DNA of 64,000 nt, from positions 6,138,001 to 6,202,000 of the forward strand of contig NZ_JARUBE010000003.1 of the NCBI RefSeq assembly GCF_029626035.1, written 5' to 3'. The notes under the pieces are model-generated. The model ran no database searches. It was not told the DNA's origin and worked only from the letters and a program-made list of their open reading frames with translations. Both the position numbers and the translations under genes were made by a program. Of this stretch, positions 16,923 to 25,481 are shown one piece after another; position 1 is the first letter of the stretch; the number at the start of each line of letters is the position of its first letter. Source of the stretch: Micromonospora sp. WMMD980. GTDB taxonomy: Bacteria; Actinomycetota; Actinomycetes; Mycobacteriales; Micromonosporaceae.

Positions 16923-18551
16923 ATGGGTGCATCGGTCAGGAACGGCGTGCAGCTGCTGGGTGAGCGCTACCGCCTGGTCGAGCAGTTGGGCGCGGGCGGC
17001 ATGTCGGTGGTCTGGCGCGGCTACGACGAGGTGCTCGGCCGGCAGGTGGCGGTCAAGGTGCTCGCCTCCCGGCTCGCCACCGACAAGGCGTTCCGGCACC
17101 GGATCCGCGTCGAGGCGCAGGCCGCCGCGCGGCTCTGCCACCCCAACATCACCAACGTGTACGACTACGGCGAGTCGGTCCAGGTCGGGCTGACCGTGCC
17201 GTACGTGGTCATGGAGCTGGTCGACGGCGGCCCGCTCAGCGGCCGGCTCGGCCGCGACGGGCAACTGCCCTGGCGGGAGGCGCTGACCATCGGCGCGGAG
17301 GTCGCCTCGGCGCTGGCCACCGCGCACGCCCGCGGCGTGGTGCACCGGGACGTGACGCCCGGCAACGTCATGCTCACCCCGACCGGCGTGAAGGTCGTCG
17401 ACTTCGGCATCTCGGCGCTGGTGGGGGAGAGCGACAAGGGCCCGGACGGGGCGCTGCTCGGCACGCCGGCCTACCTCGCCCCGGAGCGGTTGGACAACGG
17501 TCACGTCTCGCCGGCCACCGACGTCTACGCGGTCGGTCTGCTGCTCTACCGGATGCTCACCGGCCGGCTGCCGTGGCAGGCCAGCACCACCACCGAGATG
17601 CTGCGTGCCCACATGTACCGCGACCCGGACCCGATGCCGCCGGTGCCGGGGCTGCCCGGTCAGGTCGCCGACCTGGTCCAGCGGTGCCTGGCGAAGCGCC
17701 CGGAGGACCGCCCGCCCACCCCCGGGGTGGCCCGGACGCTCGCCGAGGCGGTCGGGATCGCGTCGATCGTGCCGGTGTCACCGGCGTTCGGCGTCGTCGA
17801 CCCGGCGCTGACCGAGAACGCCGACACCACGATCCTGCCCTGGTCGGCGGCGACCGACGCGCTGCCGTACTCGGCGATCCGCACCCGGACCCGGCGGTCG
17901 GCGGCGCGCCGGCGCAGGGTGGAGGCCGGGGTGGCCGCCGCCGGGCTGATCGCGGTCACCGCCGCCATGTGGGGGGTGACGTCGCGGAGCCCGGCCAGCG
18001 GTGGGGTGGAGCCGACGGAGGCGCGGATGGGGCTGCCCGAGCCGGCGCCCTGCGCGGTCGACTACTCGTTGCGCCGCGACACCGGCAAGGACTTCTCGGC
18101 CGAGCTGACGCTCACCAACACCGGCACCCGGGAACTGCGCGACTGGACGATGAGCTTCAGCTTCCCCGGTAAGCAGGCGGTCACCACGGCCCGGCCGCCG
18201 GCCCGCCAGGTGGGGCGGACCGTCTCGGTGGCGGCCCCGGCGGCGACCCCCGCGCTCGCGCCGGGCGCGTCGACGAAGCTCACGCTGGCCGGGCGCTACA
18301 CCGGCAGCAACACGCTGCCGGTGGAGTTCGAGGTCGGTGGCCGGGCATGCGGGGTGCAGGTGTCGGGCATCGCCGGGTCGGTGCCGGTCACCACCGCGCC
18401 AAAAACCAAGGCGCCGGCCAAACCGCCCACGAAGACCACGAAGAGCACCGCCAAGAGCGGGCCGGCGAAGGCGAAGCCGGCGCCGAAACCCAAGGCGGAA
18501 CCGCCGAAGCCCGGCAAGAAGGGCAAGGAGGGCGGCAAGGGAAAAGGGTAG
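16923..18551 (+). CDS. Ser/Thr protein kinase with CBM2-like extracellular domain
   Basis: Kinase domain (about 10-270): GAGGMSVVWRGYDEV glycine loop, VAVKVLA lysine, VVHRDVTPGNVML catalytic loop, VVDFGIS and GTPAYLAPERL. The catalytic loop has Thr where most Hanks kinases have Lys (HRDxKxxN). One membrane helix (AGVAAAGLIAVTAAMWGV, about 335) is followed by an ectodomain of about 110 residues, CAVDYSLRRDTGKDFSAEL to ACGVQVSG, with the NTGTRELRDWTMSFSF pattern of cellulose-binding CBM2 modules, and a Pro/Lys tail. ATG 16923 is preferred; GTG 16887 is also in frame. The Lys/Gly tail continues beyond the stop in another frame to 18613, hinting at a one-base indel. Confidence 0.88.
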   Translation: MGASVRNGVQLLGERYRLVEQLGAGGMSVVWRGYDEVLGRQVAVKVLASRLATDKAFRHRIRVEAQAAARLCHPNITNVYDYGESVQVGLTVPYVVMELVDGGPLSGRLGRDGQLPWREALTIGAEVASALATAHARGVVHRDVTPGNVMLTPTGVKVVDFGISALVGESDKGPDGALLGTPAYLAPERLDNGHVSPATDVYAVGLLLYRMLTGRLPWQASTTTEMLRAHMYRDPDPMPPVPGLPGQVADLVQRCLAKRPEDRPPTPGVARTLAEAVGIASIVPVSPAFGVVDPALTENADTTILPWSAATDALPYSAIRTRTRRSAARRRRVEAGVAAAGLIAVTAAMWGVTSRSPASGGVEPTEARMGLPEPAPCAVDYSLRRDTGKDFSAELTLTNTGTRELRDWTMSFSFPGKQAVTTARPPARQVGRTVSVAAPAATPALAPGASTKLTLAGRYTGSNTLPVEFEVGGRACGVQVSGIAGSVPVTTAPKTKAPAKPPTKTTKSTAKSGPAKAKPAPKPKAEPPKPGKKGKEGGKGKG

Positions 18552-18616
18552 GCGAAGCGCCGAAGGGGGGTGGGCCCGGCAAGAAGGGCAAGGGCAAGGG
18601 CCCGAAGGGCTGACGG

Positions 18617-19285
18617 TCAGGTCAGCGCCGCGAAGCGTTGCACCTGGGTGATGCTGCCCTCCACGATGAGCACGCTCTGCGGTGCCAGCACGGTGTCCGG
18701 GCCGGCATAGCGGAACGGCTCGCCCGGCAGCTTCGCGCCGACCACCATCACCCCGTACCTGTCGCGCGGGGCCACCTCGCGCAGCGCGCGCCCGACCAGC
18801 GGCGCCGGCACCCGGACCTTGGCGATCGCGAAGTCGTCGCCGAACTCGATGAAGTCGAGCATCCGGCTGACGATCAGGTGCGCCACCCGCTCGCCGGTCT
18901 CCGCCTTCGGGAACACCACGTGGTGCGCGCCGACCGAGTGCAGGATCTTGGCGTGCTTCTCCGAGGTGGCTCGCGCCCAGATCTGCGGGACGCCCAGCTC
19001 GGTCAGCGCCAGCACGGTGAGCACACTGGCCTCGACCGACGCGCCGATGGCGACCACCACGCGGGCGAAGGCGGCCACGCCGAGCTGGCGTAGCGCCACC
19101 TCCTCGGTGGCGTCGGCCTGCACCACCCGGTCCAGTTCGGCGGACCACCGCTGGACCCGTGCCGGGTTCCGGTCGATGGCGAGCACCTCGTGGTCCAGGC
19201 GCGCCAGCGCGCCGGCCAGGTGGTAGCCGAACCGGCCCAGGCCGATCACGACGACACCGGCGTCGTCCGAGTGTCTAGCCGACAA
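18617..19285 (-). CDS. ktrA: Potassium channel/transporter regulatory subunit KtrA (TrkA family)
   Basis: A 222-residue peripheral protein with an RCK_N Rossmann domain, VVVIGLGRFGYHLAGALARL, AIDRNPARVQ and ADATEEVALRQLGV, and a C-terminal RCK_C domain (about 140-222). It gates KtrB-type potassium transport in response to nucleotides (ATP/ADP in characterised homologues). Its start lies inside the KtrB gene (11-bp overlap, 19275-19285), so the two are translationally coupled as a KtrAB operon. Confidence 0.9.
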   Translation of the reverse strand: MSARHSDDAGVVVIGLGRFGYHLAGALARLDHEVLAIDRNPARVQRWSAELDRVVQADATEEVALRQLGVAAFARVVVAIGASVEASVLTVLALTELGVPQIWARATSEKHAKILHSVGAHHVVFPKAETGERVAHLIVSRMLDFIEFGDDFAIAKVRVPAPLVGRALREVAPRDRYGVMVVGAKLPGEPFRYAGPDTVLAPQSVLIVEGSITQVQRFAALT

Positions 19286-20669
19286 TGGGTTGCTCCTCCG
19301 GATAGCGGTACAGGCGTCGTCGGGTGTTCAACGCGATCGCCGACCCGAGGGTGAGCGGTCCGATCCGGCCGATGTACATGAGCACGACCAGCAGGTACTG
19401 GCCGGACTCCGGCAGTCGCTGGGCGAGGCCGACGGTGAGGCCGGTGGTGCTGAACGCGGAGGTGATCTCGAACAGCGCGGCGTAGAGCGGCACCCCCGTG
19501 GTCAGGCCGATCAGCCCGACCGTGCCGGCGGCCACCAGAGCCAGGCTGAGCAGGGCGACCGTCAGCGCCTGCCGCTGGCTGGCCCGGGACACCCGGCGCC
19601 GACCGACGGTGGTGTCCGGCTCGCCACGCAGTTCCGCCCAGATGGCGAAGCCGAGCAGGAAGAACGTCGAGACCTTGATGCCACCGGCGGTGCTGGCGCT
19701 GCCACCCCCGATGAACATCAGGCCGGTCAACATCGGGTAGCTCTCCTCGGTGAGCCGTCCGACGTGGATCACGTCGAAGCCGCCGGTGCGGCTCAACGCG
19801 ATCTGGGCGAACGCGGCGAGCACCTTGCCCGGCACGTCGAAGGTGCCGAGCGTGAACGGATTCGCCCATTCGGCCAGCAGCAGGTAGCCGGAGCCGGCGG
19901 CGGTGAGCACCACGCTGCCCCAGACGGTGAGCTTGGTGGCGACCGCCCACCGGCGGGGTCGTCGCCACTCGCGTACCGCCTCGAACAGCGCCGGGAAGCC
20001 GAGTCCACCGATGATCGCGCCGACGCTGAGCGGCAACGCCACCCACGGGTCCCGGGAGAACGCGACCAGCCCGTCGGTGTAGAGCGTGAAGCCGCCGTTG
20101 TTGAACGCCTGGACCGAGTGGAACACCGCCGACCAGAGCGCCCGCCCGGGCGGGTAGTCGTAGACCAGCCAGAAGCGACCGCCGACCACGGCGGTCATCA
20201 ACGCCTCGGTGACGAACACGGTGGCCGCGATGCGCAGCAGCAACCGGCGTACGTCGCCGAGGCCGAACTCGGCGGTCTCGGCCTGCACGAGCAGTCGGTT
20301 GCGCAGGCCGAGCTGCCGGGAGACCGCCAGGATCACCAGGGCGGCGCCGCTCAGGATGCCGAGCCCGCCGAGCTGGGTCAGCACGGTGATCATCGCGAGT
20401 CCGAAGTGGTTCCAGTAGTTCGGCGTGTCGGTGACCTCCATGCCGGTCACCGACACCGCCGAGGTGGAGGTGAAGAGCGCGGTCAGGAACGGCGTCCAAC
20501 GCTGGTGGCTGGTGGCCCAGGGCAGCATGAGCAGCCCGGCGCCGACCAGGATCACCGCCAGGAACCCGAGCGGCACCAGCCGTACCGGCTTCCGGAGCAG
20601 ACGGCGCACCACGTCATCTTCCGTCCGGAGATTCACCGGCAGGTCAGGAACCGACCAACTGGACGTCAA
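19275..20669 (-). CDS. ktrB: Potassium uptake transmembrane subunit KtrB (TrkH family)
   Basis: A 464-residue integral membrane protein with four M1-P-M2 repeats. The filter and gate signatures are visible: TSTSAVSVTGM, SVQAFNNGGFTLY, ALSRTGGFD and AFSTTGLTVGL, each with the conserved filter Gly; the GGGSASTAGGIKVSTF stretch is the gating loop of the third repeat. Together with KtrA it would import K+ coupled to Na+. The start used is TTG 20669; a GTG 33 bp downstream (VNLRTEDDVV) is equally possible. Only 46 bp separate it from the divergent GDPD gene, so promoters must be closely packed. Confidence 0.9.
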   Translation of the reverse strand: MTSSWSVPDLPVNLRTEDDVVRRLLRKPVRLVPLGFLAVILVGAGLLMLPWATSHQRWTPFLTALFTSTSAVSVTGMEVTDTPNYWNHFGLAMITVLTQLGGLGILSGAALVILAVSRQLGLRNRLLVQAETAEFGLGDVRRLLLRIAATVFVTEALMTAVVGGRFWLVYDYPPGRALWSAVFHSVQAFNNGGFTLYTDGLVAFSRDPWVALPLSVGAIIGGLGFPALFEAVREWRRPRRWAVATKLTVWGSVVLTAAGSGYLLLAEWANPFTLGTFDVPGKVLAAFAQIALSRTGGFDVIHVGRLTEESYPMLTGLMFIGGGSASTAGGIKVSTFFLLGFAIWAELRGEPDTTVGRRRVSRASQRQALTVALLSLALVAAGTVGLIGLTTGVPLYAALFEITSAFSTTGLTVGLAQRLPESGQYLLVVLMYIGRIGPLTLGSAIALNTRRRLYRYPEEQPIVG

Positions 20670-20715
20670 CCACGCCGGGTCTGCTGGGCGTACCCATCGA
20701 CGACAGGAGACTGCG

Positions 20716-21834
20716 TTGCGACGTACCCTTTCCGCCCTCGGCGTGGCCGGCGCGCTGCTCGCGGCGGCGGCCGTGGTGGTGCCGGCCGTGGCCGCCCAGG
20801 CCGGCCCGGACGCCCGCGCCGACCGTCCCCGTGCCGCCCCGCGACCGCTGGTGATCGGCCACCGGGGCGCGAGCGGCTACCGCCCGGAGCACACCCTGGA
20901 GTCCTACCGGCTCGCCATCCGCCAGGGCGCCGACTTCATCGAGCCGGACCTGGTCTCGACGAAGGACGGCGTCCTGGTGGCCCGGCACGAGAACGAGATC
21001 TCGGGTACGACGGACGTGGCCGCGCACCCCGAGTTCGCCGCCCGCAGGGCCACGAAGACCATCGACGGGGTGACGGTGACCGGCTGGTTCACCGAGGACT
21101 TCACCCTGGCCGAGTTGAAGACGCTGCGGGCCAAGGAGCGGCTGCCCCAGGTGCGGGTCACCAACACCGCCTTCGACGGGCAGTTCGAGATCCCGACGTT
21201 CCAGGAGGTCGTCGACCTGGCCCGGACCGAGTCGAAGGCCCGCGGCCGGACCATCGGCGTCTACCCGGAGACGAAGCACCCGACCTACTTCGCGTCGATC
21301 GGCCGCGCGCTGGAGGAGCCGCTGGTCGCGGTGCTCCGCCGGAACCGGCTGACCCACCGCGACGACCCGGTCTTCGTCCAGAGCTTCGAGACCGCCAACC
21401 TGCGCAAGCTCGACAAGATGATCGACGTGCGGCTGGTCCAACTCATGGACGCGACCGGGGCGCCCTACGACTTCACCGCGGCCGGCGACCGCCGGACCTA
21501 CGCCGACCTGGCCACCGCCGCCGGCCTGGCCTGGGTGTCCCGGTACGCCGACGGCGTCGGCCTGAACAAGAACCTGATCGTGCCCCGTGACGCCACCGGT
21601 CGGCTGCTCGCGCCGACCTCGGTGATCCGCGACTCGCACCGGCTCGGCCTGGTGGTGCACGCCTGGACGTTCCGCGCCGAGAACCAGTTCCTGCCGCTCG
21701 ACTTCCGGCTCGGAGCCGACCCGAACGCGCGCGGCGACATCACGTCCGAGTACGAACTCTTCTTCGGCCTGGGCCTGGACGGCGCGTTCGCCGACCAGCC
21801 CGACACCGCCGTGGCGGCCCGCGCCGGTCGCTGA
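20716..21834 (+). CDS. Secreted glycerophosphodiester phosphodiesterase (GlpQ-like)
   Basis: 372 residues with a signal peptide (LGVAGALLAAAAVVVPAVAA, cleavage near AQA-GP) and a full GDPD TIM barrel: VIGHRGASGYRPEHTLESY (first catalytic His, Arg, Glu), FIEPDLVSTKDGVLVARHE (metal ligands and second His) and VYPETKHPTYF. It hydrolyses glycerophosphodiesters to glycerol-3-phosphate plus alcohol, here outside the membrane. TTG 20716 follows ACAGGAGA (20703-20710) and begins a typical secretion signal; the in-frame extension upstream lacks one. A strong hairpin lies 12 bp after the stop. Confidence 0.92.
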   Translation: MRRTLSALGVAGALLAAAAVVVPAVAAQAGPDARADRPRAAPRPLVIGHRGASGYRPEHTLESYRLAIRQGADFIEPDLVSTKDGVLVARHENEISGTTDVAAHPEFAARRATKTIDGVTVTGWFTEDFTLAELKTLRAKERLPQVRVTNTAFDGQFEIPTFQEVVDLARTESKARGRTIGVYPETKHPTYFASIGRALEEPLVAVLRRNRLTHRDDPVFVQSFETANLRKLDKMIDVRLVQLMDATGAPYDFTAAGDRRTYADLATAAGLAWVSRYADGVGLNKNLIVPRDATGRLLAPTSVIRDSHRLGLVVHAWTFRAENQFLPLDFRLGADPNARGDITSEYELFFGLGLDGAFADQPDTAVAARAGR

Positions 21835-21846
21835 CGTCTGCTCACC

Positions 21847-21882
21847 AGTGGGGGTGCCCGCGCTCGCGTGGGCACCCCCACT
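21847..21882 (+). terminator. Hairpin terminator after the GDPD gene
   Basis: A 13-bp perfect inverted repeat, AGTGGGGGTGCCC (21847-21859) and GGGCACCCCCACT (21870-21882), with a ten-base loop. It follows the GDPD stop by 12 bp and marks the boundary before the less GC-rich island. Confidence 0.8.
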
Positions 21883-22053
21883 GCTCCTTGTCGTCGGCGA
21901 GGTCGTCGGCGAGCACGCCCGACGGCCCGCCACCGGGCCGTTGGGGAATCGTTCAGACAATGAAGGCGAGAGATCGGTCGGAAAGCGGCCTCACCCTTCC
22001 CATGCGTACGGATGTTCGACAAGATGGGCACTTCGCGATCGGGAGGAGGGCGC

Positions 22054-22809
22054 ATGGCAGACAAGAGCGCCATCGAATGGACGGAAGCAACCTGGAATCC
22101 CACCACCGGTTGTGACCGCATCTCCGCCGGCTGCGACAACTGTTATGCGTTGACCCTGGCGAAGCGCCTCAAGGCCATGGGCTCGACGAAATACCAGACC
22201 GACGGCGACCCGCGTACCTCCGGTCCCGGGTTCGGTGTCGCCCTGCACGCCGATGCCCTGGACGTTCCGCGCCGCTGGCGTGACCCGCGCACCGTTTTCG
22301 TCAATTCCATGTCAGACCTATTTCATGCCAGGGTTCCCCTCGACTACGTCCAACAGGTGTTCACCGTGATGCGCGAGACGCCGCGGCACACCTTCCAGGT
22401 GCTCACCAAGCGAGCGGCGCGATTGGCGAAGGTCGCTCACCAGCTCGACTGGCCAGCGAATGTCTGGATGGGCGTGAGCGTCGAGGACGGCACGCACCAA
22501 GAGCGGGTCGACCAGCTGCGGGAGGTGCCGGCCGCGGTGCGCTTCATCTCGGCGGAGCCGTTGCTCGGCCCACTGTCGGACCTGAATCTCGACGACATCG
22601 ACTGGTTGATCGCAGGCGGAGAATCTGGGCAGGGCTGCCGGTCGATGGACCCGGCGTGGGTCCGTGACCTACGGGATCAGTGCAGGTCTGCCGGCACCGC
22701 CTTCTTCTTCAAGCAGTGGGGCGGGCGTACGCCGAAGATCGGGGGTCGGCTGCTGGACGGCCGGACCTGGGACGAGATGCCACTGCCCCGCACGCTCGCG
22801 TCGGCCTAG
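22054..22809 (+). CDS. DUF5131 three-Cys-motif protein (phage Gp37/Gp68 family)
   Basis: A 251-residue protein, full length for the family. It opens KSAIEWTEATWNPTTGC and has the three-cysteine cluster C-x6-C-x2-C in GCDRISAGCDNCYA, reminiscent of radical-SAM iron-sulfur ligands, followed by TVFVNSMSDLFHARVP, FQVLTKRAARL, VWMGVSVED, RFISAEPLLGPL, WLIAGGESGQGCR and FFFKQWGGRTP, all hallmarks of DUF5131. Function is not established; proteins of this family are regularly found with TcmP (three-Cys-motif partner). Here tcmP lies 25 bp away, convergent. The ATG at 22054 follows GGGAGGAGGGC; the in-frame upstream ATG 22012 has no ribosome site. Base composition is clearly less GC-rich than the chromosome around it. 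Confidence 0.88.
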   Translation: MADKSAIEWTEATWNPTTGCDRISAGCDNCYALTLAKRLKAMGSTKYQTDGDPRTSGPGFGVALHADALDVPRRWRDPRTVFVNSMSDLFHARVPLDYVQQVFTVMRETPRHTFQVLTKRAARLAKVAHQLDWPANVWMGVSVEDGTHQERVDQLREVPAAVRFISAEPLLGPLSDLNLDDIDWLIAGGESGQGCRSMDPAWVRDLRDQCRSAGTAFFFKQWGGRTPKIGGRLLDGRTWDEMPLPRTLASA

Positions 22810-23119
22810 GGAGCGCAGAGGTCTAGCGATCCCGTCACGGGCGCCAGACGACCTCTTTCCAGAAGTCGCCCGTGCCGGGTCCGCTGATCTGTCCCTGCCG
22901 GTGCAGCGCCTTGACGGCCTGCCGCACGTGCGGGGCCCAGGCCTGTCCGAGCACCTCACCGTAGACCTCAGGCACGCGATCCACGATCTTGAAAGACGCA
23001 TGCTGTTCCAGCATCTTCACGAGGTTCCGCTCGATCGTCCGCGACCAGCGCGGAGCGTTCTCGGCCTTGTACTGCTCGGCATCGAAGACGGGGCCGTCGC
23101 CGAACAACGTGTCACCTAG

Positions 23120-24568
23120 TACGGCAGCCGCCATTCGTGATCATGGTGGGAATTCGAGGTTGAGGCGGCGGGCGTAGTGGGCTCGTTTGGCTCGTGCTTG
23201 GTGTCGGCGTCGCCATGTTGACCAGCGCAAACGGTAGGCGATGCTGCGGGTCGGCCGGATGAGCAGGATGTTGATCAGGCGGCGGATCTCGTTGACGGTC
23301 AGCTCGATCATGTCGGGTTGACCGTGACGGTCTGCTGTTCGGGCGTCGGCGGCGCAGATCGCGAGGACCGCGAGGGCTGCCAGGGCCAGGGTGGTGAACC
23401 GGTGCCAGGACGTCCAGCGGCGGACTTGGTGCTGGTCAAGACCGACCTGACCCTTTCCGGCCTGGAACGATTCCTCCACGACCCAACGAACTCCCGCTAC
23501 CCGCACGAGCTGGGCGAGGGTGGCCGGGCCGGGTGTCCAGCAACGGTAGAAGGCCAGCTCACCGGTGGTGTTGTTGCGGCGGATCAGCAGACTGTGCCGG
23601 CCGTCGTCGTCCGAGTCGCCGTCGGCGCCGACGTCGGTCAGCCATGCCCAGTCGTAGAACCGTGGCCCTTTCGACCCGTCGCCGGCACTGCGCCGGGTCC
23701 ACGCGGTGGCAGGCAGGTCGGCGGCCAGCCGGTCGGCGCGACAACGGGTCTTCCCGCCGTCGATCGGCACGAGATGATCGCAGGAGACCGCCAGGACGTA
23801 GCCGAGGCGCAGTTTGCGCAGTTCACCCCGCAGCCGAGTGTTGTTGCCGTAGGCCTCGTCCGCAGCGACCCATCGGGCCGGGACCAGGGCTTGAACAGCG
23901 GCGGTGATCATGTCGTCGGCCAGCTCGGATCGGGTGGCGAACGCGACGTCGTCCGGGACGCCGGCCTGCTCACACCGCTGTCGATCGTCGGTCCAGGACT
24001 TCGGTAGGTAGACCCGGCGGTCGATCAGGGTGTGGCCGTGTCTGCTCGCGTAGGCCAGGAACACGCCAACCTGCGCGTTCTCGATCCGCCCGGCGGTGCC
24101 GGTGTATTGGCGCTGGACACCGACGGTGTGCACACCTTTTTTCAGATCGCCGGTCTCGTCAACGACGAGGACCCCGTCGGGGTCGCCAAGCCGGTCGACG
24201 ACGACCTGTCGCACGTCGTCACGCACCGCGTCGGCGTCCCACTTCGCCCGATACAGCAACCTCTGCATCGCGTCCGGCCGGCCATGCCCGGCCTGCTCCG
24301 CCAACTGCCAACACGTCTTGATTTCGATATTCGTGAGCAGCCCTGTCACGAACGCCGCCGCCGCCCGCCGCGGCTCCACCCGCCCGAACCGTCCCGCGAA
24401 CGCATCGCACACCCCGGCCAGGACCTGCCGCCACCGGGCAGGGTCTACGCTGTGGCACGCGGCCACCGCCAGATCTGAAGTTATGTCCACAGCAGACAGA
24501 CGATCACGCGGTGGCCGCACCTCGTCTACCGACCCCCACCAGCAACATCTCAAACGGCGGCTGCCGTA
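23120..24568 (-). mobile_element. IS701-family insertion sequence in tcmP, 1449 bp
   Basis: The ends carry a 13-bp perfect terminal inverted repeat, TACGGCAGCCGCC (23120-23132) and GGCGGCTGCCGTA (24556-24568). Both sides are flanked by CTAG (23116-23119 and 24569-24572), a four-base duplication of the YTAR type expected of IS701 elements. Only one gene, the transposase, lies inside. The intact ends, undamaged transposase and identical duplications suggest a recent insertion. Confidence 0.93.
23141..24553 (-). CDS. IS701-family DDE transposase
   Basis: Up to 470 residues, the usual size for IS701 enzymes. Motifs include DAMQRLLYRAKWDADAVRDD, the first catalytic Asp in VLVVDETGDLKKG, the second in WVAADEAYGNN and the Glu in WVVEESFQAGKGQVGLDQ, followed by the helix WHRFTTLALAALAVL and a basic C-terminus. 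No frameshift or internal stop, so likely active. ATG 24553 is only two bases from the terminal repeat; GTG 24520 (VRPPRDRLSAV) may be the real start. Confidence 0.92.
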   Translation of the reverse strand: MRCCWWGSVDEVRPPRDRLSAVDITSDLAVAACHSVDPARWRQVLAGVCDAFAGRFGRVEPRRAAAAFVTGLLTNIEIKTCWQLAEQAGHGRPDAMQRLLYRAKWDADAVRDDVRQVVVDRLGDPDGVLVVDETGDLKKGVHTVGVQRQYTGTAGRIENAQVGVFLAYASRHGHTLIDRRVYLPKSWTDDRQRCEQAGVPDDVAFATRSELADDMITAAVQALVPARWVAADEAYGNNTRLRGELRKLRLGYVLAVSCDHLVPIDGGKTRCRADRLAADLPATAWTRRSAGDGSKGPRFYDWAWLTDVGADGDSDDDGRHSLLIRRNNTTGELAFYRCWTPGPATLAQLVRVAGVRWVVEESFQAGKGQVGLDQHQVRRWTSWHRFTTLALAALAVLAICAADARTADRHGQPDMIELTVNEIRRLINILLIRPTRSIAYRLRWSTWRRRHQARAKRAHYARRLNLEFPP

Positions 24569-25481
24569 CTAGGTGATCGCCGCGGCGAAGCTGTTCCCTC
24601 ACCCAAGCCTCCTCCCATTCGACACCGGCCTTACCCAGGGTGTCGGCGAAGTGCCAGGCCCCTTCGCCGTGCCTGGTGAACAGAGTGAGGACATACTTCG
24701 GCGCGAGGCCGGGCCGGGGCCGCACGGGCATGCGCACCGCCTGGTAGTCCGATCCCTCGGTGAGGTTCCGGGCGTACCTGTCCGCGACCCGCAGTGCGAC
24801 GTCGGTGGCACGCTCGTCGTCTCGCGCGTCCGACACCTTGGCGAAATAGTCGCGCCACCAGGCCCCACCGAGGAACCGGTCCAGTCGCGCGGCGGCTTTC
24901 TGTTCGCTCCCCGACAGGCCGCTGGGGCGCTGGCCGGCGACATGGACGGCGCGTCCCATTCGGGCCACGGTGGAGACGCTGAAGTGCAGCAACACCTCGG
25001 TGGGCGGCCAACTGGGCCGACTGAGCAACCGGGCGCGGATCAGGTCGAAGTCGAGGGCCGGACCGAAGGGATCGAGGAAGGCGAAGAGCGAGGAGCCCTT
25101 GGCCCGAGCCAACAACTCGGGGAGGTACTGGTCGAGGCTGCCCTGACGCAGTTCACGTTGGACCGGGCCGCCCTTCTCGCGGAGGACCTGTTCCAGGTTC
25201 GCGTAGCTGTCCGGGTCCTGTTCGACGAAGAACGCCAGCACGTCGCGGAAGCCCTGAACGAACTCGGCGCACCGGGACAGGAGCAGCGGTGAACCCGGCT
25301 CCCCGCCGTCGTACTCGCCTCGGCCGGCGTAACCGTCCAGGAAGACGATCGGGTTGCCCTGGCCCGTCTTGGACGCGAACACCACCGGATAGCGCTTGAG
25401 AATGCCGTGCTTGAGCACGGCGGCTGCCTTCTTGGAGCGGAAGAATTCGTCGTTCGCGGACAAGAGCCCTCTCCACATCAC

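Larger units (their letters stand above)
22835..25481 (-). pseudogene. tcmP: Three-Cys-motif partner protein TcmP, split by an IS701-type element
   Basis: The N-terminal part (25481 to 24569) has FFRSKKAAAVLKHGIL, IVFLDGYAGRGEYDGGEPGS (methyltransferase motif I-like), FAFLDPFGPALDFDL (DPFG motif) and RFLGGAWWRDYF, up to REQLRRGDHL. The C-terminal part (23119 to 22835) reads GDTLFGDGPVFDAEQYKAEN to DFWKEVVWRP. Deleting the IS and one CTAG joins them in frame as RGDHLGDTLFG, giving about 400 residues, normal for TcmP. As it stands the product stops inside the IS at 24504. The role of TcmP is unknown; the motifs suggest a SAM-dependent methyltransferase-like fold (inference). ATG 25478 and GTG 25481 are adjacent; a CATCAC/GTGATG palindrome spans the start. 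Confidence 0.87.
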
